Assembly: GCA_001939145.1 (NCBI GenBank)
Contig: LSRX01000456.1
Coordinates: 320,644-384,643, forward strand
Source: Symbiodinium microadriaticum
Lineage: Eukaryota > Sar > Dinophyceae > Suessiales > Symbiodiniaceae
Direction of reading: 5' to 3'
DNA length: 64,000 nt
The notes below the pieces were generated by a model. That model had not been told where the DNA came from. It made no database searches and saw only the letters and a list, made by a program, of their open reading frames with translations. Within the stretch, counting starts at the first letter, position 1. Each line of letters starts with the position of its first letter. Position numbers and translations under genes: made by a program. This document shows positions 34,810 through 46,100 of the stretch, piece after piece.

Positions 34810-35445
34810 TTGAAAGCTGGGCATTGAAGGCAATTGTCAGTGCCCTGCCAGGCAGTTCGTGCCTTGGATTAACGCACGCAATGAGCAGGCTCGAAGATTG
34901 CAGATGGCAGTCTTGCAGTTGATGCCACTGCCAGCGACAAAGCTCCCTATACCCCCATTCTGCCTTCTGCCACAGGCATGGCTCGACGCCACCAAGGAGC
35001 CGAAGCAGCTCTACAAGCGCTCGTGCGGTGCCATTAGAAGCCTAAACTCCATCAAGCACATGCGTCAAAATCTTCAGGTCCAGCCAGGGCTCATGCGATC
35101 GCGCTTCTGCACGGCGCGCCGTTCGAGAGCTGGGAGATGCAATTTCGTCATGTCTTATAACGGCCCTCAATCTGGCTCAGGATGCCACTGGCCGTTGTCG
35201 CAGAACTGCCAGGCCCGCCTCTGTCGTGTGCAAACCCCACGTTTGACCATGTCGAAGAGTCAGGGGAGGACGTGGAGCAGTTGGCGTCGATATTGGGCGA
35301 TTATTTTTGCAAAGAGGCCCTGAACATGTCCTGCAGCAGAGGTAGCCGCGCAAGTTCTTTGTGCTCCGCAGTTGCCTCTCACGAAGCTCATTGGCCAGAG
35401 CGGCATGGTGTGGCTGAATGAAAGGCGGCTCCCTGCAGTTTCTTA
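33826..35445 (+). CDS. Unrecognised candidate exons
   Basis: Protein-like fragments occur in this order: AVELLEAEREFFEILGGASE (about 33835-33895), AWLDATKEPKQLYKRS with SIKHMRQNLQ (about 34977-35078, after a CAG acceptor), and AVVAELPGPPLSC with EESGEDVEQLASILGDYF (about 35185-35320). No domain is recognised. The large AT tract at 34444-34808 would lie in an intron. They may belong to one gene or to none. Confidence 0.25.
34444..34808. repeat. AT-only low-complexity tract
   Basis: About 365 bases of TATTA/TATAT-type sequence with almost no G or C, ending in two pure TA runs. It could adopt hairpins or unwind easily. Confidence 0.95.
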
Positions 35446-37163
35446 GGTAAGATTGCACCTAATTAATGTTTTGGGAAAGCCTTCGTCTTTTCGTGCCTGC
35501 GCAGTTAAGATGGTGAGTATTAACTAGCTCACACTCGGAAGCCATACCAGCAGCACGAGCCGCGTCAGTTCCAGGATCAAGCGCTTAGGACGACACCCCG
35601 TGTGCCCTTGCGGAATGACTGAAGCTTAACTGTTGTTGGGCTGACATCGCCCGCTGGGGTGACTCCACTCCCATGCCGCGTGCCGCAGGGCTTGGGGCCA
35701 CTCTACGCCAGCTGGGGCCAGTTTAGTGCTAGTGCACTCCTGTAGTTGGATCAACCTGGCGGCCGACCTACCTTCCTGTGCCAGTCTACCTAGCTCCTGA
35801 AGCCAGGAAAGCATAGGATGCGAAATGAACGGTTGGACGAGATTCTGCGATGTAGAGCCAGCGGAAACGGAGCCCCGATGAGCAATTTACCGACATTCTC
35901 GTCATACTGTCCAACAATCCCCTCAAGTGGCTCCAGCACCGGACATAGTCACTAGGCTCACGCCTGCGGATGGTTTTGCCGCCTGAGTCTGCTGGTTGTG
36001 CGCGCATTGTGCCCTGTGAGCTCAACATATTGACCAGGCACGATTATGCTGTGCAAGACCCATACCGTCGTGCGACCCCGGAATGTGTTCGTGCGTCAAC
36101 ACGACAACTTCCTGCTTGAGTTTATGCATTTGGTCAATATCCAATCATTCCCGAAGTTCCTTGCATGCTCGGCTGAACCGGTGGGGCTCGCTCACGCGAT
36201 GCAGTGTGAGCCCGAATGCTGCTGCAATCTTGATCGTGTATTCTTCTTGAGCCATTTGCCCTCTCCGCAGGTGCAGTGTAAGGATGAAGTGGGGCTGTCT
36301 TGTAATGCGAGAGCAGTCGTTTGCTGCGGCCCCTGAAGGCTGAGTCGCGGAGACCTCAGCAACACTCGCAAAAAGCTCAGAGCCACAAGCTGGCCTTGGC
36401 AACACTCAAGCCGAGGCTTTTTGGCATCTTCCGTGGATGAGCAACCACCTTGGCCACAGATGTGCAACGATCCTCATGCCCTTGCCTGGCTTCGTCACGC
36501 CGTGCTTTTTTTAGAGGTCGCCAGCGGTGCTGCCGGTGGTCCTCCATGCGGAGGCGAGACGTTCGAGCGGGGGGTCACTGTCTCGCATTCTGTGACGCCC
36601 GGTATGCCAAGGTGTCTGAAGGCTTGTACAAGAGCCTGGGAGAAACCTGGTGGCTGCCCAGGTGCGTCGGGAGGGCAGGGGTAAGAGCCAGACCTGCAGA
36701 AACTGGGAGCCAACAAATGTCCCGTCCAGCTTCTCCTTCGCCGTCATCTTCCAGTGTCGCTTGGAAGCTGGGCCGGGGACTCCAGCGATTCGGGACCCGG
36801 AGCAGAAGGAAATGACAAAAAAAATCAGGGCATCCTTGATGAGGATGCAAGTTTCTGCAGCCCAAGTGGTCTTTACCGACGAGACCATAGATCAGGTCGC
36901 TGTGACCGCGTGTTGTGCGGGGCGGTTGGCGGGATGGCTCCCAACCCTGCGACCGAGTTGCTGCTGTTGGCTCAGCAGCTTCGAGTTTCACATGACAGTT
37001 GACCGCACAGTAACCAAGACACGGGGAACGGTCAGCCACCAGCGACAACTGTCATGGATTCGCAGATCACAGCGAGAGGCTTCAAGAGCTCGCAGCAGTT
37101 GGAGACTCTGGAAATGGCCGACTGGCCCAAAAGCAATATATGAGTCACACTTGCTAATGTGCC
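35446..37163. other. Region without a recognised gene; weak exons near 36.6-36.9 kb
   Basis: One frame reads CLAFCDARYAKVSEGLYKSL (about 36570-36640), and another near 36760-36890 reads RDPEQKEMTKKIRASLMRM; both look coding. They have no known domain. They could be 3' exons of the preceding candidate. Confidence 0.35.
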
Positions 37164-40100
37164 ATGCTGCTGGTGCTGGTTCCATGGCTCGTCGTGCTTG
37201 CGCGGTCTGACGAGCCTTGGCGCGGAAATTGTACTGAAACGATATGCATCTTCCAGCCTTTCGGCTCGGTTTTCCCTAAGGATGCCCAGCTGGTCGAGGT
37301 GACTTGGAGCCGAAGGCTCAATGCAGGCAGGGCGCCCCAAGGGGCCAGGGGGCAGCGAATCTCAGAAAATGTTGACTCGATGTTTTCAGGCACAGCTGCG
37401 CCAGAACTTGAAGTAGAGCTGTCAATCCCGGCAGCGACGTTGCGAATACGCCTGTGGCACAATCGCGCGTTGCTCCCAACTTCTGCCGAACATGTCGGCT
37501 CCTTACCTTTGCTTGCTGCTGGCTGCTTTTCTGTTCGATCGCCGCAGCTTGGGGCTTTCTGGGTAGGTTCTGCATTTCCGCGACCGGAGGGAGGCCGTGT
37601 GCCCAGAGGGGTCCAGCAAGCAGTTGCTACCTGTAGTTAGTTACCCTTATAAGAGCTACTGAAAAAGTTGCGCGACCCAGCAGATGATATCACATTGGCA
37701 AGCTATACTTCGACTGCAGACCGGTTCTGTGCAACAGTGCTTAGGTGATCCCTTTGCCCCAGAACTGCTTCTACGTTGGAGAGGCCCTTGTTACGTCAGA
37801 AAAACCTCCGGCCAAAGCGCCACACCCGGAGTTCTGACCGACGAACGCAGTTTGCCGCCTCCTTGTTGACACCACGAAACGCATTCTACGCGGTGTTTAG
37901 CGAGCACACGAGGCAGACTTTGCGTCTATCGCGCATGCAACAATGCAGGTCCTGGGAGAAGCTTCCAGAGTCGCCCTATCCACCTGCGAGGGTGGTCTCT
38001 CGGGCCCCTTGTTGCAATGCACTTTCTGTAGACAACTCTAAAGGACTCTAATTACTCTAGGGGCAACAATGGGAGAAGGGCCCAGGGGCCTCTGCCCTGA
38101 GGCATGATCTTCCGGCAGAACCACACGCTGCGGCTTGACCCCGCGCAGGTCCGAGCCAGGGGGGCAGAGTGGAAGACAGAAGACGTCGAACTATAATATA
38201 CTATACCATAATATACTAGAATATACTTTCATATGCTATAAGATACCATAACTGTGATATACTAGAGGATGTTGGAATTTTCTTTGCTGGTGGCTCCTGC
38301 AAGGCCGCACAGGCATCGAACAGGAAGTTGACAGGAAGCGTCGTGGACTTACCTTACACACCTAGGCTCCGCGTCTCCTGTTGACCCCGTGGTTTCCAAC
38401 ATCTGTCCAGGGCAGCCATTGGCTTCGCACCCTCGAAGGCCAGCCGAAGCTGCAGTCAGCCGCCGTCCCGGTCTGGCTGCCTCCTCTCAGTTTCGGCGGA
38501 TGCGTACAGAGTCGCATGAGGTCCAGCGGTTCCTGCGCTCATCCCCTGCAAGGAGGCAGGAGTTTGTGCGAATCACTCCAAAATGGCAGGTTGTGAATTC
38601 GGCACCTCGATGTAAGATACCCAAAGATCGCTACCTCCCGAAATGTCCTACTGGGCAGCTCGGGTGTTGAAATTGATGGGCTCCGGCTACCTGTCTTGGC
38701 CCAATGCGCATGCGGAGATTGGTCTCGACATGTTTTGCCACTCATTCCAGATTACTTTCCACAGTGGTTGCGATTGCTGTTGGGCACAGCACCAAACCGC
38801 AGCGACTCGTGCCGCATGATAATGAAGATCACATTCAGTTCGAAGCAGTGTCCGAAAGGCACCAGCTCGACTTGAAACAGTTTTGAAATTCAAAAAGTGT
38901 AAGCCCTCGCGGGGACGGAGGGCTGCTCTTCGAGATTCTGGGGAGTTTCTGGGCGGGCGCAAGCGGCGAAAACGCGAGAGAAAGCAGATGATCAGGGCCG
39001 TCAAAGAATGGCCATGGTTGTGCTGGCTGCTGGCTGCCGAAGCAGATGTAGGGGTCTCGAATACTTCGAATTATTGAGCTCAACGTAAAAACCGGGATTC
39101 CTGGCCCCTGCCGAGTCCAACAGACCCACCGACATGGGCATGCGGTGGCACCCGCGACTACCAGAGGCTGCCGTGCTGATGACCGAAGCCGGCAATGAGG
39201 TGTCGAAGGAGACGGAGGCAGATGATCCTGGAAGCTGCTGGAGGGCCGAGTGCCAATGAGCCCGGCCGATTTTTCTGTGTCTGGGAAAGCTGCAGAATCT
39301 GACGGATCTCAACGGCTACGATCTCTACAAGGAGACTTATACCCCAGACTCCACAACGCGGTGGTGGCAGTAATCTTGCGGGCTCAGCGTGTGGATCCGC
39401 CTTTCGTGCATGTGACTTGCTGGTCAGCGCACGGCCTGCCCGTCGTTGGCAGGCAAGCCCTCGTGGATGCCGTTAGATCTCCAACCATTAGTCTGCTGCA
39501 CCTCAACAACCACACGGACCAGAGCTTCCCCGCGCACGGCATTCCGGGACTGCTCTTGGTGGTGAACTACGTGTCCGGGACCGGATGCAACTATGCCGTC
39601 GCGGATGCCCTGAGAGACTGGGTGATCATCAGCACAGAGTTTATTAGGTTTAGTGGTCAGGGTTTAGCAGTTTAGGTCTCCGTCATGCACCTCAAGGGCT
39701 TTTCTTGCCGAAAAGTGGATGGTCGCTTCTTTATGCGACGATGCTGGAGCATGGATGGCTGGATTCTTCACAGGGGGATGTACACGAAGCACATACTGAG
39801 CTATACTTCGGTGGAGTGATGCTTGCAGACTGAGTCGACGAACGCGGCGGCTTCCGCCCGCACCTGCCTGAGCCTTATAGCAGTATGTATAGCAGTATAG
39901 CATCATCATGCGCATTCGCCGAATGGCCGGCAAAACTCCGTGGCCCATCGCATGGAAAAAAACTCTCTATAGAAGAGTTGGCATCTGGGGAGGAGCCTCG
40001 AAGGTGGTGGAGTCGGCGAAAAGCTGTGGCTGCACCCTATAAACCCTCGCCAATAATAAGGGAGCCGGCATGAAGTTCAAGGGCTGCTGTCCACTCTCCA

Positions 40101-43100
40101 CTCGGAGAGAGGACATCATCCAGGAAAGATGTATGTTGATCGCCCCCGATGAGAAGCCACAGCCTGTGAAGTGCCAACCCGTCGAGGGTGTACTGCGCCA
40201 CTGCGCTTTTTTAGGAGAAAAAATGACCCTTGCCATGTGAAATGTGCATCTTTTGCATCTTTCTCGGGGCCTTCAATGAGAAGTCCGGGAGTCTGCAGGC
40301 TTAGCAGCTCGACCAAGTACGTGGAGGCCTGGTACCGAGGCTTCAGGGAGGTTTCCTCCAGCTAAAAGTCATACTGATTGATGGTCCGGGTCAGGAGACT
40401 TGCCAACTAGGCCTGACACACTGCATGGAGTTTATAGGTTTAACGTTTAAGTCAGAGTCGCCAATAGATACAAAGTGTACACTTCGGGGAATTACAAGCC
40501 CTGATTATTTCGCATCTATAACAGAAGCAGGCGACAGGAGGCGCAAAGGACGCTGCTGCAGTTGCAGCACCGTGTCACTCCTAAGTCCTCGGGGTGTATC
40601 CTGCTGGAGCATCCTCCTGACACGTGTTGTTGAGACGCGGGGTGACTAGAATCGGCCGCTGTGACGGCACTGCCACCAGCACATAGTGTCATTTGCATGG
40701 CGGCTGAAGCTGACGAGAAGGCCAAGCAAGCAACTAAGCGGAAGAAGGATCTGCCGTGGCCCAGGTCCTGGCTGTCAACGACTTTTCGCGGTACACTTCC
40801 TTCGGAGGGCCATCGAACCTGCAAGCTCTTGCCGCCCACACAGTCGCAATGCTCAACGCGGTCACCACCATCTACCGTGCCCCCGGCTCCATGCATCCCC
40901 CTGTTAAATTCGAGTGGGGGGAGTTGCTGGCCCTGCCAGCTAAGGTGCAGCACCCACGGCTGGATCCTTCCCTTACCCCGTGCAGGCGCGCGCCTCTCGC
41001 AAGATGCTGTCAAGTGCAGCTGAGCAGCTTTTGGTGAGTGTCCGGCATGCTTTGTCTCTGGCTTTGCTTTGCTTGCGTTGCGGAGGTGGTCTTGGTTGGC
41101 CAGCACACTTTCCTGGAGGAAGACCCCTGGCCTGGGCCCATCACGGCGCCCATCACTGGGCTCAGCAAAGGCCAGTGTAGGGCTAGTAGGATATGAGGAT
41201 CTGATTCCCAGGCAAGCGAAGTTCCAGGACAACGCGGAGGCTCCGTCGCTGACAGGTCACAGAGTCTGCGGACGAAGATCTGTGGATTGCAATTGTTTCA
41301 CCAGGCTGACCAAGATGCTCGACAGCACTTAGTGACACGCTGTGATGACTGTCAAAGATCCTGAAAGCCGTGTGTTTTTCCTCTTTTTTTTCATTTTGCC
41401 GGAGGCTTTGTTGCTAGAGGAGTTTCTGACCTGGGGCTCTTTGCAGATGGCTGCAGGCCGACGTCCATGGTGCGATCTCAGAGCTCACTGGATATGTCTG
41501 TTGAGTCTGCAAAGGCTCCCTGCCCCAAAATGACAACCGGGCGGAGGCCTCGGAGGAGCATCGAGTGCTCGCCTAGTGCTCGCCTGCTCAACTTCTCCAA
41601 CTCGCGCCAGCTCCCAGGTGCTCTTGACCGGGCGAGATCTTTTGGGCAGCACTGTTGGTCTTCTGGCCGCTCTGTATGCCAGAAGTCACTCTCGTGAGAA
41701 CCGGCCCTTTGCACTCAGGTTTTGCTTGCCTCTTAGCTTGCATGGTGCTGCTCCAGGCTGCCCCCCACAGCTGCATGCATGAGAAATTTGCACGAGGCAC
41801 CGGTGTCTTCGATGTGTGATGTGGCGAGGTGGGGCATGGACCATGGCACGTTTCACTCCAGTACAGGCAGTTACGCAATGCCGTGAACGCAGGTCAGGAT
41901 CCATCAACATGTGCGGCACGAACGATGCAGATTTGCCCGGCTGCGCAGCGGTGGTCGCTCATGTCCCTGTGCTCTAACCTTTCATGACCGCCCCTCTGTA
42001 CTATTTTAATCGTCCTTAACAAAAACCCAAGAAGTGTCCCAAGGAAATCAGATCGGAGTTAGGGACCCAAGCTCCTGCCCTTCGGACCTACAGCGCGGTC
42101 CGATTCGGGGTCTCTGATTCGACGACCGAACTCCATCCGGATGAGCCAAGTATAGGCTCTCTGTCTCTGTCATCTCGATCACTGTGCAATGAGTTCAGGC
42201 TTGGAGAGCAAGCGCCAAAACTCCCGTGCAGGAGCCGAACCAAAATAGCACCAACAAACCATCAAACACATAAGCACAGGCTCCCAAACACAAGGACAAG
42301 TTCAAGAAGTAGCACCAGAGAGGAGCTTGCAGCAGCGGGAAATCTGATCGGACTTGCCACAAATCCGACACGAATCTGATGTTCCAGCCCGCGCCAGGGA
42401 TCAGACAGCACAAAAGAGCACAAGTCCCGAAACACAAGCTGAAGTTTTCGCACAGACACGCACTTGAGCACCAGAAGAAAAACACACAACAAAAAAGGCA
42501 CAAACTCCAAACACAAACAAGCGAGCACCAGAAGCAAAAAAACATGAAGGCATCACTTCGAGCACTAGAAAACACAGGGTCGTTTGTGCTTGGTTAGAGC
42601 AGCCGGAGCGAGAGAACCACAGTTTTTCTACGTTTTCGCGGCCTGTTGTTGCCTGCGCGCTTGCGCAAGGGAAGACCGGGCGAAACTCCCACAACACTTT
42701 GTCGTTTTTTCCTGGTGCTTTTCGTTGCGCTTCTGCTTAGTCCTTAGCGCGCACTTGTAAAGGGGCGGGGGGTACTCAAAAACCCGGGCCACAAAAAGAG
42801 TTTTGCAGAGCGTCCACGCTGAAACGGAATAGCCTGAGGAGATGGGCCACAACTTCGGCATGTCCCACGATGCGGGGACGACTGCCTGTCCAGATTCCGG
42901 CTACATCATGGAAGCTGTAGGCGGGCGTAGCTGGGTACATGCTGCAAAGTATCGGCCAGAACGCCTTCCTTCCTTTGGGGAGGTGACAGTGTTGCAGCGA
43001 CGCAGTTCACGGAGTGCAGTGTGTCAGACATCACGACCTTCTTCTCTCAGGCAAGGCGCTCGCATCGTAGCATCCTGAGTTGGAGATGGGAACGAGTCGA

Positions 43101-46100
43101 GCCCAGGTCTACAGCAGGAACTCGGAATGCTTGGAGAACCAGCCTCTGAAGGTTTTTGGAGACCCGGTGCGACTCCTAGTTATGAGCAGAGGCTTGTCTT
43201 GCATTGCATATACAGCGGAGGTGTGCGGCAACGGCTTCAGGGAGGAGGGAGAGGACTGTGACTGCGGATCGCCTTGCAACGACCCGTGCTGGGCTCGGGA
43301 TTTTCTTCGTTTTTTCGCAGCAGAAGTCTGCAGAGCTCCGCAATGCTTCGGCCGCCTGGCCCATTCAGCCAGGTGCTGCGATGGCACGACTTGCAAGTTT
43401 GCAGACCCCAGCTACGAGTGCAGCGATGCCGCGGCTGCTTGTTGCGAGTGACTTCCCTGCGCTTCCCGCTGCCACGTCGCATCCCACCCTGCCCCACTGC
43501 GCGCCACAGCGCGCCACCACTTCAGCCGAGGAACTGCTTGAACGTGACGGCAGCGGCCCAGAAGGTGTGCAGGCGGGCGCAAGGCTGGCGCATGGTGGAT
43601 CTTTGGACATAGTCCAATTGTCTTTGCTTTGCAGGCCTGCGCGCAACACATGCGACCTCCCGGAAGTTTGTCCCGGTGGCACCTCCAGCTGTCCAAAGGA
43701 CTCATGCTGTGACGACTGGTGCATTCGGACATATGCGAACATGCCATCCATGCTGAAACTCATGCTGGCCTCCTCCATCCCGACGAGGATGAGTACACCT
43801 ATCCGGGAGCTAGCTGCACTCTTTCCTCGAATGGGGCTTCCTATCCTGGCTTGTGTGCGCTCGGAAGCTGCAAAAGCATGCGCTACACTTGCGAAGTGGA
43901 CGTCACGCGCGATTTCGAGGGAAGCTGGGACCTTTCCGAGCCTTGTGCGGCCTTCAACGACGACTGCACCACCGTGGTGTTGGAAGCTTAGATACAGGAT
44001 GTCTTGAGGCGTTAGGGATGTTGGTACCCTTGCTCCCTTCTCTCTATGTCACCCTGTGGTGAACGCGCAGAGGTGCCATGACGCATCTGACAGTTCTGCG
44101 GCTGCGTGCGGGCAGCGCTTCAGCATGCCGGCTGCAATTCGAAGGGAGACATGGCGGTTCCATCTCCTTCAGCTTCTCTCAAGCCATGACTCGGATCAGA
44201 AGACCGAAATGCCTGGCCTTCGAGGGCTGCGTGGCCCTGCGTGGCACGCTCCGGCCGGAGAGCCATTCGGGAGATCTGTTTGCAGGCCCAGATGGCATGT
44301 AGGGATAGAGGCCAAGATTGCCAAAAGGCAGACTTTGCGCGATTGCGTGCGGCAGACTTGCGTAGGTCCGTCTGAGCTACTCTTGCAGTGGAATGGTGCT
44401 TCATCACAGAGCACGCAGGGTCACGTTTCTAATCCCATTGGTAGTATCAGTGGAAGAGATCGAGAGCACAGACCCGAGGCATGGCACCCTGTTAGACTTG
44501 AGCTGAGGTGTTCATGGGTCCCAGATGGCCGTCCCTGACGGAACGCCATGTCGCAAGACTGCACAGCTCTGCAGAAGTCCTATGATACTAGTAGCTTCTC
44601 TGCAAAGGCAACGAGAAACTGAGGTTGGCATCCCAGCGAGCCGAAGGGCTCTCGCGGCGGCATGTGCTTTCAGGGCCACTGCTCACGATCGGAGAGCTTG
44701 GCACTGGTGCCTCTCTGTGGAAATGGCTGCTGGGACATAAACTGCGCAGCTACAGCTACATGCCACGAGTGTACTCGCACCGCGCGCCCGATCCCAACCC
44801 TCCAGGTAGAAATGTCTCATCGGGTTAGCCTGGAAAGTGCATGCAGCAGGCGGTATCGACTACGGCGAGGAGTGTGACTGCGGCACAACCGGTGATGATT
44901 GCTGCGACTGCGCCACCTGCCAGCTGAAAGCTGGCAGCGCTTGTGCTGGGACCGACCCGCTCCTCTTGCTGAATGAAGACAGTGACACTCGCAGACGAAG
45001 CCTGCAGGTAATATAGGGCTTATAAGGCAGAAGAGACTCACTGCCGCGGCTTTCCACTTTCTCGAAATTTTTTGGCCCCGAGTTGTTGTTTTGTCAAGTC
45101 CGAACCTCTGCCAAGACTCTGGATTTGAACATGACCCCCCGCCCAGATGGAGCATGTTTTCCCCAACCGCCAATGAATTCAGTGGTAGGTAGTATAAGGA
45201 ATGCGCCGGGAAGTCTGTGTCACCTGCTAAACTGCTCAGCAAATAGCCATTGGGCAAATCAGCCCCCGATGGCCGTCTGTCTGTCATGTCTCGGTGTGCC
45301 CTCGTCAGCGCGCGTCTTTTTTTTTTTGTGTGTGTGTGTGCGTGTGTGGGTGGGTGGGGGCAGTGTGTCTCTTCGTTTCTCTGCACACCACGGCATGAAT
45401 GCAGACATGACAAGGCTCCACACTTGATGACTTGAGCTAATTTGGCTTGTTAAGCATGGACTGATGAATTCGGGTTTGCCACGATCGACAGGTTTGCGAA
45501 AGAGAGATAAATCGGAAAGCCAGCTATCAAGCGAGCTCCAGCGGACGGCAAAGACAGAAGGATCAACAAATAGTCCCCCACTGTAGGTAGTGGTGATGAT
45601 GCTGGTGAGGCTAAGTATGCAAGCAGGCGTTGGAATTAAATCTCGAAAAGTCGAAGCGTTTTTGACTTCTCGCACTGTTCGATGCTTTTCTGGCGTTTCG
45701 ACTTTTCGACTTGTCCGTTTGTCTGCGCTTTCGGTACTTTCCGATCATTTCCATGGTTCGAATTTGTAATCTGTGCTGCATTGTCGCACTTTCATGAGCT
45801 TTTTTCGGGTATTTCGGCTTTTCGCATTTTTGCTGAGCTTTTCGAACGTTCGGTACTTTTCGGCTTTGTCGATGTTTTCAGGTTGTCACACAAAAGCTCC
45901 AGGCCAGGCCCCAGGCAGACCAAAGGCTGGGCTTGGGGTAGGCCCGGTAAGGCCTGCCCTACAGTTGATGATATAGATCCTGCATTACCCATAATGAGGA
46001 ACATGCCGTAATTCCCATAGTTAGGCTCCTCATAAGGTAATGCAGGGTTTATATCATCAACAGTAGTAGCCTGGCCTGTTGTTCCGAGGCGTAAGCGCAG

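Noticed and set aside
36241..36262. Possible relic of the dinoflagellate spliced leader (complement contains TGGCTCAAG)
   Set aside because: Only the last nine bases match and the preceding bases differ; no intact spliced-leader relic was found in the window.
45682..46011. Phe/Ser-rich ORF of 109 residues
   Set aside because: It lies in a large intron of the ADAM-like gene and is built from CTTTTCG-type low-complexity sequence.
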